From Neoconidiobolus thromboides FSU 785 (taxonomy: Eukaryota; Entomophthoromycota; Entomophthoromycetes; Entomophthorales; Neoconidiobolaceae): a stretch of 64,000 nt of DNA. This document shows, in pieces, positions 22,399 to 33,856 of the stretch. The stretch is from positions 62,001-126,000 of the forward strand of contig MU626287.1 in assembly GCA_025603075.1 (NCBI GenBank), written 5' to 3'. A program made the translations under genes and the position numbers. Numbering within the stretch: position 1 is the first letter of the stretch; every line of letters starts with the position of its first letter. The notes beneath the pieces were generated by a model. The model made no database searches. It was not told where the DNA came from and saw only the letters and a program-made list of their open reading frames with translations.

Positions 22399-23742
22399 AT
22401 GCTGCTATTCACTCTTTTATATACTTATTTAATAAATTGTTACTTATGTCATAATACCCATTATAACCATCGAAAGTTACGAACATTAAGTCCCAATAAT
22501 ACGATTGATAAAATCCCCTTAGGCAAACTCCCACGCACTGTCGTATATTGGGGCCAAAATTCATATGGGGCCAGTCATCCCAATGCCCCTACTGAATGGG
22601 AAAAAAGTTTAGGAGAATATTGTGACGATGTTAGTATTGATATGATCATTATATCTTTCCTTTATAATTTTAATATTCACAATGATCAAGCGTTACCAGA
22701 ATTAAATTTAAGTTATCATTGTAATACTACCTTTGTTGAACATCCAAGTTTACTAAAATGTCCAAATATAGAGAAAGATATTATATATTGTCAATCAAAA
22801 AATAAACGAATCTTATTATCTTTAGGTGGAGCAAGTGGTACTTATGGCTTTACTAATTTAAATCAAATTAGTACATTTACAAAAACGATATGGGATTCTT
22901 ATTTAGGAGGAAATGGTAAATATCGACCTTTTGGGAGTGCCATATTAGATGGAATTGATTTAGATATTGAAGGAGGTAGTGATTTAGGGTATGCTGAATT
23001 AGTTCATTCTTTTAGAGAATATTATGTACGTTCAACAAATAAAAGATACATCATTGCAGCAGCCCCACAATGTGTATTTCCTGATGCCTTTCTAGGTAAA
23101 GCTTTTATGCAAGCTCATTTTGATTACATATTTATTCAATTTTATAATAATTATTGTGGAGTGAATAATATGAATCAATTTAATTATGATCAATGGCATC
23201 AATGGGCAATTAAGAATTCAATTAATCCGAATGTGAAGTTGTATTTGGGAGTTCCAGGATCTGTGAATGCAGCTAACCAAGGCTATTTAAACCCAGTCAG
23301 TTTAATTGAGATATTAGACAAATTAAAAAAATACACTTCTTTTGCAGGAGTCATGATTTGGGATGCATCTCAATCGGATAAAAAAATTGGGAATGAATTA
23401 TCCTTTATTAATGTAATTGCTAATCATTTAAAAAATAAGATCTTTTTGAATGATAAGTATGATAACAATAATAACAATACTTACAATAATAATGTTATTA
23501 CACTTAATGAAATGGCTACGGAAACTCAATATAAAAATCAAGCATTAAGTCATTATTTTATCTTAGAAGATCTTGTTAGTAAAATAGAATTGGAAAACAA
23601 TTGTATATCCGATACATTAGCCTGTACTGATACTGGTTATTTAATTTGCCGAACGGGAAATTGGATCTTACAAGAATGTCCTGAAGATATGAAATGTTCA
23701 CCAAAATATTTAAAATTAGGTTATTTTTGTCATCCAAAATAA
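22399..23742 (+). CDS. Class III chitinase (GH18) with C-terminal Cys-rich module
   Basis: Intronless, 447 residues. The N-terminal hydrophobic stretch (MLLFTLLYTYLINCYLC) is a signal peptide. The GH18 barrel spans ~45-360, with TVVYWGQNSYG at the first strand and LLSLGGASGTYGF at strand 3. The catalytic motif LDGIDLDIEGG follows (Asp-x-x-Asp-x-Asp-x-Glu, Glu as acid/base), then FIQFYNNYCG and GVMIWDASQSD. This is the hevamine-like (class III, fungal subgroup A/CTS1-like) type. An Asn-rich linker leads to a C-terminal ~50-residue domain with cysteines in NNCISDTLACTD, GYLICRTGNWILQECP and KCSPKYLKLGYFC, consistent with a CBM19-like chitin-binding module. Likely secreted and acting on the cell wall (septum separation) or on foreign chitin. 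Start at 22399 gives the signal peptide directly. Confidence 0.95.
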   Translation: MLLFTLLYTYLINCYLCHNTHYNHRKLRTLSPNNTIDKIPLGKLPRTVVYWGQNSYGASHPNAPTEWEKSLGEYCDDVSIDMIIISFLYNFNIHNDQALPELNLSYHCNTTFVEHPSLLKCPNIEKDIIYCQSKNKRILLSLGGASGTYGFTNLNQISTFTKTIWDSYLGGNGKYRPFGSAILDGIDLDIEGGSDLGYAELVHSFREYYVRSTNKRYIIAAAPQCVFPDAFLGKAFMQAHFDYIFIQFYNNYCGVNNMNQFNYDQWHQWAIKNSINPNVKLYLGVPGSVNAANQGYLNPVSLIEILDKLKKYTSFAGVMIWDASQSDKKIGNELSFINVIANHLKNKIFLNDKYDNNNNNTYNNNVITLNEMATETQYKNQALSHYFILEDLVSKIELENNCISDTLACTDTGYLICRTGNWILQECPEDMKCSPKYLKLGYFCHPK

Positions 23743-23827
23743 AGTTCATTTTAAGGACTATTTTTAAATAAAAATTAATAAACGTTAAAAACTCATAATA
23801 AAAACTAATACAAAAAGGAATATGATA

Positions 23828-23828
23828 T

Positions 23829-23871
<43 letters not shown>

Positions 23872-23872
23872 G
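23828..23872. repeat. ATTT microsatellite
   Basis: About eleven ATTT units between the stop codons of the convergent chitinase and Asn-rich protein genes, ending at the latter's stop codon. Confidence 0.95.
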
Positions 23873-23873
23873 T

Positions 23874-26321
23874 TTATTCTACTCCCATAGGTTTCAAAAT
23901 AGGGTAAGTATCACTACCATAATATTTTTTATTATTTTTCTTGCCCTTCTTATCTCCATCAATATCAAAATTATTGCCATCTTTCAACTTATCCTTACTA
24001 ATCCCACCACTAGGTTCTAAAATTGGAGTAGCAGATTTAGTTGCGGTAGCTTGAGTAATTGGAATATAACGATTATTTTGAGTACTGGTCTGAACATCGG
24101 TTCCAATAGTTGGAGTGGCTTTTGGAATAGTACCAGATACAGAGGTACTGATGGTTTTTTCACTTCCAGAAGTTTGAGATGAAGTATTCTTCTTGATACC
24201 AGTTTCTATATTGGTTTCAATATTAGTGGAAGGTGTAGGAGTAACGAGAGAGTTACAAGTAGCACATATACTTTCTTCACCACTAGTTGTTTGAGTTTGA
24301 GTATTCTTTTTAATACTAGTTTCAACCTTAGTTTCAATACCAGTGGTAGGTGTTGGAGTCACCATAGAAGTTGGAACATTAACGCTTTCTTCACTACCTT
24401 TTGATTGGGTTTGAGTATTCTTTTTAATACTGGTCTCAACATCAGTTTCAACAACCGTTGTAGGTTTTGGAATATAATTAGTAGTACCAGTACCAATAGT
24501 CTGTTCGCCACCAGTTGTTTGAGACTGAGAGTTCTTTTTAATACTGGTTTCGACGTTAGTTTCAACGAGGGTAGTAGGTGTAGGAGTAATTAAAGAACCA
24601 CAAGTAATACATATACTTTCTTCACCACCAGTTGTTTGAGTTTGAGAATTTTTTTTGATGCTTGTTTCAACATTGGTTTCTACAATGGTAGTAGGTGTAG
24701 GTGTAATTAAAGAAGTAACAATACCACCAGTTTGACTACCGGTTGTTGATTGAACCTGAGAATTTGTTTTAACACTAGTCTCAACATTAGTCTCAACAAC
24801 AGTGGTTGGTTTAGGAGTAACTGAAGAGTTACAACTAGTACATATAGTTTCCTCCCCACTGCTACTTTGAGATTGAGAATTTTTCTTAATACTAGTTTCA
24901 ACACTAGTTTCAATTTCAGTAGTGGGTGTTTTACTCGCTGTAACGGTTACAGTTACAGTACCACCATGGGTTTGATTTTCAGTATTCTTCTTAACACTTG
25001 TTTCAACATTCGTCTCAATTCCTGTCTTTGGAGTTTGAGTCACTGTAACTGTAACCGTAGCTAATGTTTGACTGGTGGCTGATCCATTTTCTTTATTATT
25101 ATTTTTGCTAGCATCATTGGAGTTATTACTGCTGTCGTTGGAATTGTTACTTTTGCTGGTGTTAGAGTTACTGTTGCTATTGGAGTTACTGTTATTATTA
25201 CTATTACTATTACTGTTACTATTACTATTGTTATTAGTATTGTTATTAGTATTATTATTAGTATTATTATTAGTATTATTATTAGTATTACTATTACTAT
25301 CATTACTACTATTATTGTTAATATTACTATTAGTATTGTTAGTATTACTATTAGTATTACTATTATTGTTAGTATTACTATTACTATTATTGTTAGTATT
25401 AGTATTACTATTATTGTTAGTATTAGTATTACTATTGTTGTTAGTATTACTATTACTATTATTGTTAGTATTACTATTATTAACATTATTATTATTGTCA
25501 GTAACTACTGTATTAATAACACCGTTATTATTGGTAGTTGTAGTAGTGACACCATTAACAGTATTGCTGTTAGTGCTAATATTATTATTGACACCATTAT
25601 TGTTATTACTAATGGTATTACTACTACTATTAGTAACACCATTATTAGTGATGTTATTGGTATTAGTATTAGTATTGCTATTGTTAACGTTATTATTACT
25701 AGCATTATTATTGTTGAGGTTATTGCTATTATTAACAGTATTACTATTGTTAACATTATTAACATTATTATTGGTCATATTATTAACCATATTTTGGAAA
25801 TCATTATTTGATTGAGCATTATTAACATTATTAGTGTTGGCATTGTTAACATTGTTAACATTGTTAACATTGTTCATATTGTTCATATTGTTCATGTTCA
25901 TATTATTCATGTTCATATTATTCATGTCCATGTTATTCATATTATTAGCATTATTGACATTGTTATTACTGCTACTAGTATTGGCATTATTATTATTAGT
26001 GTTACTATTGCTATTATTAGTATTGTAGTTATTAGTAGAAGAGTTGTCATTATGAGTATCGGAATGCTTTTGGTTTGAGGAGTGAACATCTGTGGAAATA
26101 TTTGATGTACCAGTTTTGGCTTTTTTACCACCTAAAAGACCACCTAATAAATCAGTAATTAAAGACAAGGTTCTTCTTTCAATTGGATGAGATGAATATG
26201 GAGTTGAATCAATCAATGGAGGAGTATCCAGTACTTGTAAGCCAGCTTTCTCCTTGGATATTTCCAACGCTAGGTTGGAATTTAATAATAAAGTTATGGC
26301 GGATAAGGTAGAGAAACGCAT
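23874..26321 (-). CDS. Large Asn-rich secreted wall-type repeat protein
   Basis: Intronless, 815 residues. Signal peptide MRFSTLSAITLLLNSNLALE. After a short unique part (~20-75, including RRTLSLITDLLGGLLGGKK) comes an Asn-rich tract of roughly 350 residues (NNMNNMN, NNVNN, NSNTNNN runs). Next is a Thr/Val-rich region with eight ~30-residue repeats of the type PTPTTxVETNVETSIKKNSQ. Four of these are followed by ESIC(T/I/A)(S/T)C Cys pairs, which could cross-link. The last ~60 residues are charged and unique. No GPI-type hydrophobic C-terminus is seen. The design (signal peptide, low-complexity stalk, Thr-rich repeats) is that of fungal cell-wall or adhesin-like proteins; function is inference. 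The antisense strand of the Asn tract is open for ~250 codons, but that is a by-product of AAT/AAC repeats. Confidence 0.85.
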   Translation of the reverse strand: MRFSTLSAITLLLNSNLALEISKEKAGLQVLDTPPLIDSTPYSSHPIERRTLSLITDLLGGLLGGKKAKTGTSNISTDVHSSNQKHSDTHNDNSSTNNYNTNNSNSNTNNNNANTSSSNNNVNNANNMNNMDMNNMNMNNMNMNNMNNMNNVNNVNNVNNANTNNVNNAQSNNDFQNMVNNMTNNNVNNVNNSNTVNNSNNLNNNNASNNNVNNSNTNTNTNNITNNGVTNSSSNTISNNNNGVNNNISTNSNTVNGVTTTTTNNNGVINTVVTDNNNNVNNSNTNNNSNSNTNNNSNTNTNNNSNTNTNNNSNSNTNNNSNTNSNTNNTNSNINNNSSNDSNSNTNNNTNNNTNNNTNNNTNNNSNSNSNSNSNNNSNSNSNSNSNTSKSNNSNDSSNNSNDASKNNNKENGSATSQTLATVTVTVTQTPKTGIETNVETSVKKNTENQTHGGTVTVTVTASKTPTTEIETSVETSIKKNSQSQSSSGEETICTSCNSSVTPKPTTVVETNVETSVKTNSQVQSTTGSQTGGIVTSLITPTPTTIVETNVETSIKKNSQTQTTGGEESICITCGSLITPTPTTLVETNVETSIKKNSQSQTTGGEQTIGTGTTNYIPKPTTVVETDVETSIKKNTQTQSKGSEESVNVPTSMVTPTPTTGIETKVETSIKKNTQTQTTSGEESICATCNSLVTPTPSTNIETNIETGIKKNTSSQTSGSEKTISTSVSGTIPKATPTIGTDVQTSTQNNRYIPITQATATKSATPILEPSGGISKDKLKDGNNFDIDGDKKGKKNNKKYYGSDTYPILKPMGVE

Positions 26322-27538
26322 TTTATTTATTATTAAAAAAAGTATTTAATTTTCCAGAATTAAATTAAAAATATTAAGTTTTTTAAATATGATGTTAAGT
26401 AATTACTAGCGATTTTACTTAATTTTTATACTTTTTCAAACTTTATTAATATCCATTTTTTAATGGCTCTTGTTAACCGCTCAATTTTAATGACACTAAC
26501 TTGAACATGGGTCCAATTTAAATATTTAATATCTAGATCACTTATTTTTTAGTATTTATTAGTTATTTTTCCTCTATTTTATTTAAATTTAATTATTATA
26601 TTATAAATATTAAGATAATCTATTAAACAATTCTAGAATAGATTCAATTAATTATTATATCTATAGATATTAATTTAGTTTACGGCTTGATTAATTAGTA
26701 AATTGTATTTAAATTCATTAAATTCTAAGAATTTCTCGCATTTTGATAATACTAGAAACACCTCTCATCTTATTTTTATTAACGTAATTATTATATTGAA
26801 ACATAACAAAAGGTTTATTTAAAATAAATTTTTACAGCTTTAATTTAATAATTTTAAACTTCAAATGTTATTATATTTAAATTTTGAATTTGGGAATTCT
26901 AAATTTAGTCAGATTAAAATTAAAATTAATAAAGTTGATTTTTTATTAAACTTACTGAAATTAATAGCAAAATTTGTAAGTACTTCAAATTAACTTGTTA
27001 TTAATTTTCATAAATAGTTGCTGGCTTTTGTTTGCTAAAATTCCTGGAAGCCTATTAATTACGATATCATTTTTACAAGAAAAACAAAAATATATTTATA
27101 TGTCATATATCATTGCAATCTTATATTCCTAACTATTTAAATTTGCCCAAAAAATAGGGAATTTTTTGAGTTGAACAATTTTAAAATTCAATAACTCTTA
27201 AAATTTAAAGTTTGACAAAACTAAGGAAATTAAACGTCTTACTAAACATGAATTTGAAGTATATAATAATAGTAAGTTATCAAATATATAATCCAAAAGC
27301 ATTTAGAAATGTCATAATAAAACTGACTCAATTCTCTCATTTTCTATTTCTTTATTAATTAACTTTTACATCCCTTTTCACTAAAAAAGATTCCAATTCC
27401 TCAACTTTTTTTTGCAAATATTAAAACTCGAATTTTTCGAAAACTTTAATCAAAAAATCAATTTCAACTTTCACTCAAATTTTCATTTTACTTTTGTTTT
27501 ACTTCAACCAACCGAAATAGAAAGGAAATAGAGATAAA
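26322..27538. other. Divergent promoter region, no other feature
   Basis: Lies between the Asn-rich secreted-protein gene (minus) and ENP2 (plus). Very AT-rich, with no MITE copy and no exon-like stretch. Confidence 0.6.
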
Positions 27539-29947
27539 ATGAGTAGCATTAAAGTAAATCAAGCGAATAATATAAAGATCTACACGATCAATGGACAGAG
27601 TAATTCTCGAAGTATGCCAGATTGGCTAAGGAGAAAAAATAGTAAAAAATTAAAGAAGGACGCTGGTAAGTTTTTAAGTTAATCTATATAGTTAATAAAG
27701 AGGAAGGATGAAAAAAAAATAAGGAAATAAAGAATAGAATGGGAACGAACAAGAGAATTAATCATTTTAATTTATAGAATGGAATCGTCGTGTTGAATTG
27801 ATTCAAGAATTTGAGTTTAATGAAGCGTCTTTAAAAGTACGTACAACCCCAGATGGTAAATTTGCTATGGCTACTGGTAAATTATATTTTAAAATACCTC
27901 AATAAGATTTTTTTAATAAAATGATTATTTTTTAGGTGTTTATAAACCCCAAATAAGAGTTTATGAGTTTTCTGAAATGTCATTGAAATTTGAACGACAT
28001 ACAGATGCTGAAAATGTAGAATTTGTGGTAAGTTTTCGAAGTTGGAGAAGTAGAAATTATGATAGGCTTACATTTTTATTTTTATTAGATCTTATCTGAT
28101 GATTGGACAAAATCTGTTCACTTACAAAGTGATAGAAGTATTGAGTTTCATTCCCAAGGCGGTATTCATTATAAAACTAGAATACCTAAAGTAAGTTTGT
28201 TGACAATAATATCAAATAAGCAATACTTAAATTTTATTTTGTATATTAGTTTGGAAGAGATTTAGGTTATCATTTCCCAAGTTGTGATTTATTAGTATGT
28301 GGTGCCTCTTCGGAAGTGTATAGATTAAATTTAGAACAAGGACGCTTCCTCAACCCCATAGAAACTTCTGCTAGTAATGAAAAGGGAATTAATTGTATGG
28401 ATGTTAATCCAGCTCATCAATTATATGGATTTGGTTTTAATGAGAGTAAAATGGAATTTTTTGATCCAAGAAGTAAAAGTAAAGTATCTACTTTGGTACC
28501 TTTATTACCAAATATTTATAAAGATGCGGATGCTACAGTAAATAAACTGAAGTTTGATGAAAGTGGTTTGAATATGGCAGTAGGATTGAATGAAGGGTTA
28601 GTGCTATTATATGATTTAAGAAATCCGAAACCATACTTGGTAAAAGATCATCAGTATAATTTACCAATTAAGAGTATTCAATGGTTAAATAACGATAAGA
28701 TTTGTACTACAGATAGTAAGATTGTAAAGTTATGGGATGCTAAGAGTGTAAGTTGTTATATTGTATTAATAATAAAAACGTTTATTTATTTTTATTCTAT
28801 TAGGGAGACCATTTTACATCTATTGAACCTTTAAATGATATTAATGATTGTTGGGTTGTACCTAACTCAGGGTTAATATTTTTAGCTAATGAAGGTATTC
28901 AAATGCAATCTTATTATATACCAGCTTTGGGTCCAGCTCCTAAATGGTGTAGTTTCTTAGATAATTTAACAGTAATATCTTTTTATGTTAAAAACAATAA
29001 CAGTGATATTTAAATGACTTTATTTTTTAATAGGAAGAATTGGAAGAAAACCCAAGTCAAACAGTTTATGAAGACTTTAAATTTATTACTAGAAAGGAAA
29101 TTAATAGGTAAGAAAAGTTATTAGGTTTTTATGACAGAATATTTAGTTTGATATTTTAGTTTGGGCTTAGATCATTTAATTGGTAGCAAAGTGTTACGTG
29201 CTTATATGCACGGGTTCTTAATTGATTTGAGGTTGTATGAAAAGGTAAATAAGAATAGAGTATAATTAATTAAATTTAGCTTAATTTATGGATATTTTAT
29301 TAGGCCAAATTAATAGCTACACCCTTTGATTATGATCATTATTTGGAAGGTAAAATACGACAAAAAGTGGATGAAGGTAGAAGTACACGTATTCAAGCTA
29401 GTAAAGTATTACCCAAAGTTAATGCTCATTTGGCTAAGAAAATTATTGAAGAATCAAATGTTAAAAAACATAAAGTAAGTTCAGCTACTCTTATCCATTA
29501 TAAGCAATTATTTATTGACTTTATAAACTATAGACCAAATTGTTGGAAGATGAGCGTTTCAAAGAATTATTTAATAATCCCGAATTTGAAGTGGATCAAG
29601 AGGATACTGAATTTCAAATGCTCAATCCAACCACTAAAGTCGTTCCAACTAATAAACAAAAAGATGATGATGAAGAAAGTGAAGAAGAAGGCAAAGGGTC
29701 GGATGATGATTCAAGTGATGAAGATGATCTTTTGGGTTGGAAAAGTAGAAATCATAGACCAGAAGGTAGAGCGGGTCAATTTCATCAAAGGAGAGAAGAA
29801 AATAAAAAGAGTAATAACAGAGGTGATAGTAATGACCGTGGCGGTAGAGGCGGAAGAGGAGGAAGAGGAGGAAGAGGAGGAAGAGGAGGAAGAGGAGGAA
29901 GGGGAGGTAGAGGTAATAGAGGAGGTAGAGGTGGTAAAAGAGATTAG
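27539..29947 (+). CDS. ENP2: NOL10/Enp2 nucleolar WD-repeat protein
   Basis: Ten exons (27539-27665, 27778-27876, 27936-28027, 28089-28190, 28250-28747, 28804-28971, 29034-29107, 29160-29244, 29304-29474, 29534-29947) give 609 residues. Family landmarks are SRSMPDWLRRK near the N-terminus, YKPQIRVYEFSEMSLKFERH, ISDDWTKSVHLQSDRSI, YRLNLEQGRFLNP, EFFDPRSKSKV and the conserved C-terminal segment LLEDERFKELFNNPEFEVD. Enp2/NOL10 is a beta-propeller protein of the 90S/SSU processome needed for 18S rRNA maturation in the nucleolus. The tail is unusual: an acidic Asp/Glu/Ser stretch, then about a dozen RGG units ending GGKRD, a composition typical of nucleolar RNA-binding proteins such as fibrillarin. 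The gene converges on the small gene at 30011-30602. Confidence 0.93.
29839..29940 (+). repeat. GGAAGAGGA-type repeat coding RGG units
   Basis: Tandem 6/9-bp purine repeat at the 3' end of ENP2; a purine/pyrimidine-asymmetric, relatively GC-rich tract. Confidence 0.9.
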
Positions 29948-30010
29948 ATATTGTCATGAGTTTTATAGAGTTTATTTTAATAAATATATAAGTTATAAAG
30001 TTATAAATTT

Positions 30011-30602
30011 TCAAAGCATTTTTTGTTTTTTATAGTGATGATAAATAGGAGCTCGTTTGTTTAAGCCAGTAAGAATATTACTTTTAACTTCATAATTTTC
30101 GTTTCATATCAGTGATTTTTTTTAGATAGTTCTAAATGAATAATAAAATTAAAACAATTTTTAGGAAATAATAAAGAAATAAAAATAAAAGTACCTTCCT
30201 ACCCCGAATATGTTTAAGTTGTTCTTTTAGACTTTTTTCTGTTTGTTGTTTATTTAATCCAGTACCTACTCGATGAAACAATAATGTACCATCTACTTGT
30301 TTTACTTGGGCCTTTGCGACCTCTGAAGCTTCTGGTTTTTTGGTTTTTACTAATTAGAATCGATATTAGTATCTTCCCTTTTTTGTTCAAAATTGAAAAT
30401 TATTAAAAAAAACTTGATATTACTTACATTCCATTAACTTTTGTTTAATTGAAGCTAATTCGATTGTATTTTTAGTTGTGTTCTCCTTTTTTTCAATAAT
30501 GAAATAGGGGTTTCTTATTAATAAATCTTGGGCTACTGCTAAACCTTCATAATCAGGCAAATCTTGTCGTTTTCTTTTATAGGGAGTTAATGGAGTGGTC
30601 AT
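30011..30602 (-). CDS. Small basic protein, unrecognised
   Basis: Three exons (30602-30428, 30349-30203, 30087-30011) give 132 residues. It begins MTTPLTPYKRKRQDLPDYEG, has a Lys/Gln-rich helical middle (VAKAQVKQVDG, TEKSLKEQLKHI) and ends RAPIYHHYKKQKML. It is basic, with no signal peptide or membrane segment and no motif I can name. The junction of exons 2 and 3 is the least certain: GTAGGA is used as donor because it keeps the frame open through the conserved-looking SNILTGLNKRAP end. It converges with ENP2, with 63 bp between the stop codons. Probably a real nuclear or ribosomal-type small protein. Confidence 0.6.
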
Positions 30603-31063
30603 AAAGTTACAATTAAAATATTTTTGGAATAAAATTAAAAAAGAAATTTTTTTTGAATTTATATTTTCTTCTAAGATTGAAAAAAATTGGGCTAATTGGT
30701 TTAAATTTTGTATGGCTAAACTTTTGTTAGTGAAAAGTTGATCACTTTTCTTATTTTAGATTTTAATTCAACAATATTATATTCTTATTGACTAATTTAT
30801 AATACTAATATTTTAATATAGTTACAAATGATGGTAATATGATAGTTGAAATACAATGAAATTAATAATAGTAATGTTAAATTATAGTAAACTAAACTAT
30901 ACAATATAAAGTAAAACAAAAATTTTAAGTACGTTTTTTTATAAAATTAAATGATAAACCCTCTATAAATATCTACTAAGTTAAATTGTATTTATAAAAT
31001 ATTGACAGGGTAAAGTCTAATATTTAAAGGAGATGAGGATAAATTATAATTAAAAAATTACAT
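30603..31063. other. Spacer downstream of eEF2
   Basis: Contains the promoter of the small basic-protein gene and the 3' end of eEF2, both on the minus strand; nothing further recognised. Confidence 0.6.
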
Positions 31064-33592
31064 TTATAATTTATCATAGTAGAAATCGAATGGTGGAATT
31101 TCTGGTTTAAGACCTTTACGAAGACGTACTTCGGTTACAGTTTCAAGGGTCTTGGATCCAACATCAAGTGGGGATCCTGGCATTAATTGCCAGTGATCGA
31201 AGACACATTGTGGGAAAGCTTGACCACCAGTGGAAGAACGTAAAGCGGCAGTGAAACCGAAAGATTCTTTAACTGGGAGATAAGCTTTAACAGTGTACAT
31301 TGGGGTACCTGGACGTTGTTCTTCAGCAAATACCATACCACGACGTTTGTTTAAGCATGAGTAAATACCACCAAGAGCTTGTTCTGGGGCTTGGATTTCA
31401 GCAAGGTAAACTGGTTCAAGTAAACCTGGTTTAGCAGCTAAGCAAGAAGCGTACATGACACGACGGCAAGTTGGCATAATTTGACCAGCACCACGATGGA
31501 TAGCATCAGCATGTAAAGTGACATCAAGAATATTGAAACGTACACCACGCATTTCTTCTTCAGCGCAGACACCTTCCTTGGCAGCCCATTGTAAAGCAGC
31601 TACACAAGAATCTTTGATTTCGTTAAGGTATTGAACAGCCTTAGTTTGATCAACTAACAAGTTACATCCGTTAGTATCTGGACCGAAAGCCCAAATCTTA
31701 CGAGCATCAGTGACATCCCAACCATAAGTATCAGCTAAATGACGGGCACGGATCTTGAAATCGTCACGAGGAGTGATTTTACCACTTTCAATTTCATTTA
31801 CAAGCTCAGTATCCATTGGTTCAGCTTTCATGTAAATACGGTTATGCTTGTTTGGAGATTTGGATAAGCAAACTTGGGAGGATTCAACTTGAACAGTTTC
31901 ACGATATTGGACAACTGGGTTACCAATCTTAATTGGTACACCAGCATGATCTTCTTCCAAATCTTTAAGACAAATTTCTAAATGAAGTTCACCAGCACCG
32001 GCAACAATATGTTCTCCGGATTCAGAAGTGAAACATTGGACACATGGATCGGATTTAGATAAACGTTTAAGACCTTCAACTAATTTTGGTAAATCGTTGG
32101 CATTCTTAACTTCAACGGAAAGTCGAACGACTGGAGATACAGAGAATTTCATGACCTTCATGTTATGAGCGGATTCGGAGGTGGTAATGGTACCTGATTT
32201 AAGAAGGAACTGATCAACACCAACAAGACCAATAATGTTACCAGCTGGACAATCCTCAATTGGTTCAATATAACGACCCATCATAAGAACGGTACGTTGG
32301 ATAGACTTAATGAAAAGATCATCTTTTTTACCTGGAACATAGTTTGGACCTTGAATACGTACTTTAAGACCGGAACGGACAGTACCAGAGAAGACACGAC
32401 CGAAAGCGTAGAAACGACCTTTATCGGAAGTTGGTACCATCTTGGAGATGTAAAGCATAAGTGGACCTTTAGAGTCACAGTTCTTGATAGCAGTGCAAGC
32501 TTCATCATCAACTGGACCTTCGTAAAGAGTTTCAGCACGGTATTTTTGAGCAGTGGCTGGGGATGGAAGGTGGATGACTATCATCTCAAGTAAAGCATCA
32601 GCAGCTGGTAAAAATTTACGCATAGCTACTTTGAGGAGGGCTTTACCTTCTAATTCTCTTTCATCAGATTTAAGACTGATTTCAAGTTTAGTTAAAAGTT
32701 CTTCAACTTTATCTTTCTTGAAGTTCATAACGGAATCGAAGATACGGTAGATTGGATCAAGAACGAAAAGATTGAAAGCACGTTCAAGTTGTTTACCATC
32801 AGCATCAGTGGATTTAGTGGTCCATTTCTTGGTTTTTGGATTGAAGTAGTTATCACCCCAAAGACGTTTCATCATCTTTTCCTTATCAACACCAAATTTC
32901 TTGGCATAACGTTCAGCGAATTGACGAAGAGTGAAACCCCAACCGTGGAGACCGGAACCGAAAGCAACAGTTCCTTTTTCTGGGTAAACTTGGCAATCAC
33001 CAAGAACTTCATCAACATAAGTAGCGATAACTACGTTAACGGATTCAATGGTACGATTGAAAGTTTGATAAAGTTCTTCTTTACCAACTTGTAATTCAAG
33101 AAGAGCACGATCAACCTTGTTGATAACAACAACTGGCTTAATCTTTTCTCCTAAAGCTTGACGGAGTACAGTTTCAGTTTGTACGCACACACCATCAATG
33201 GTGTCAACGACAACTAAAGCACCATCAGTGACACGGAGGGCAGCAGTTACTTCAGAGGAGAAATCAACGTGACCGGGGGAATCGATTAAATTGATTAAGA
33301 ACTTGTTGGAAGTACTTTCTTGTTTAACATCTAACATAGCTTGCTCAGAAAGTTCGAAGTACATAGAAATAGCGGTAGATTTAATTGTTACACCACGTTC
33401 TTGTTCATCAGCACGGGTATCAGTATAACGAGCAGTACCAGCATGAGCTGAGGAAATAATACCAGCACGTTGTACAAGGGAATCAGTTAAAGTGGATTTA
33501 CCGTGATCGACGTGAGCAATAACGGACATGTTACGCACATTGCAGGCGGAGTCCATAAGGTCACGGATTTGATCTACTGTGAAATTAACCAT
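31064..33592 (-). CDS. EFT1: Translation elongation factor 2
   Basis: Intronless, 842 residues, identical in length to yeast eEF2. It is the GTP-dependent translocase of the ribosome. GTPase motifs: AHVDHGKST (P-loop, ~26-34), switch I around [15 protein letters not shown] (G3) and VINKVDR (G4). The C-terminal region shows [18 protein letters not shown], which holds the His that becomes diphthamide (the target of ADP-ribosylating toxins), and the end [13 protein letters not shown]. Codon use is visibly less AT-rich than in neighbouring genes (many GGT, GCT, CGT and AAG codons), as expected for a very highly expressed gene. It lacks introns although most intracellular genes here have many. Confidence 0.98.
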   Translation of the reverse strand: MVNFTVDQIRDLMDSACNVRNMSVIAHVDHGKSTLTDSLVQRAGIISSAHAGTARYTDTRADEQERGVTIKSTAISMYFELSEQAMLDVKQESTSNKFLINLIDSPGHVDFSSEVTAALRVTDGALVVVDTIDGVCVQTETVLRQALGEKIKPVVVINKVDRALLELQVGKEELYQTFNRTIESVNVVIATYVDEVLGDCQVYPEKGTVAFGSGLHGWGFTLRQFAERYAKKFGVDKEKMMKRLWGDNYFNPKTKKWTTKSTDADGKQLERAFNLFVLDPIYRIFDSVMNFKKDKVEELLTKLEISLKSDERELEGKALLKVAMRKFLPAADALLEMIVIHLPSPATAQKYRAETLYEGPVDDEACTAIKNCDSKGPLMLYISKMVPTSDKGRFYAFGRVFSGTVRSGLKVRIQGPNYVPGKKDDLFIKSIQRTVLMMGRYIEPIEDCPAGNIIGLVGVDQFLLKSGTITTSESAHNMKVMKFSVSPVVRLSVEVKNANDLPKLVEGLKRLSKSDPCVQCFTSESGEHIVAGAGELHLEICLKDLEEDHAGVPIKIGNPVVQYRETVQVESSQVCLSKSPNKHNRIYMKAEPMDTELVNEIESGKITPRDDFKIRARHLADTYGWDVTDARKIWAFGPDTNGCNLLVDQTKAVQYLNEIKDSCVAALQWAAKEGVCAEEEMRGVRFNILDVTLHADAIHRGAGQIMPTCRRVMYASCLAAKPGLLEPVYLAEIQAPEQALGGIYSCLNKRRGMVFAEEQRPGTPMYTVKAYLPVKESFGFTAALRSSTGGQAFPQCVFDHWQLMPGSPLDVGSKTLETVTEVRLRKGLKPEIPPFDFYYDKL

Positions 33593-33718
33593 TTTTTATA
33601 GTCTAATGTATATAAAAGAAAAGCAATTAGTATATATCTGCCAAAGTTATCAACGATAATCTAGCAAAGACAAAAAAAATAAAATATTTCAAATGTTTTC
33701 TTATATTAATATAAATAG

Positions 33719-33856
33719 CCAATGAAACCCGAGCATTTAATTTTACTAATAAACTGGAATAACACATATCCCCAATATTAATTGCGATTGGCTTAGTTGT
33801 CATATTAAATCAGGTTAATAGGTCAGCTCTGCTCATTTATTCCTTTTACTGCCAAT
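33719..33856 (-). promoter_or_regulatory. CCAAT cluster upstream of eEF2
   Basis: Three CCAAT pentamers (33719-33723, 33852-33856 on plus; 33787-33791 on minus) within 140 bp, 125-265 bp upstream of the eEF2 start. They may be HAP/NF-Y-type sites; in such AT-rich DNA three by chance is possible. Confidence 0.3.

Noticed and set aside
25075-25815. 246-codon Leu-rich open frame on the plus strand opposite the Asn-rich gene
   Set aside because: It is the antisense of AAT/AAC repeats (Asn codons read backward as Leu/Val); the minus strand has a signal peptide and a longer frame.
29343-30035. 230-codon frame ending in a Glu run in the ENP2 3' part
   Set aside because: It reads the RGG repeat in another frame and ignores the supported intron at 29475-29533.
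31064-33592. Several 65-100 codon frames on the plus strand and in other frames within eEF2
   Set aside because: Shadows of a strongly biased, highly conserved gene.
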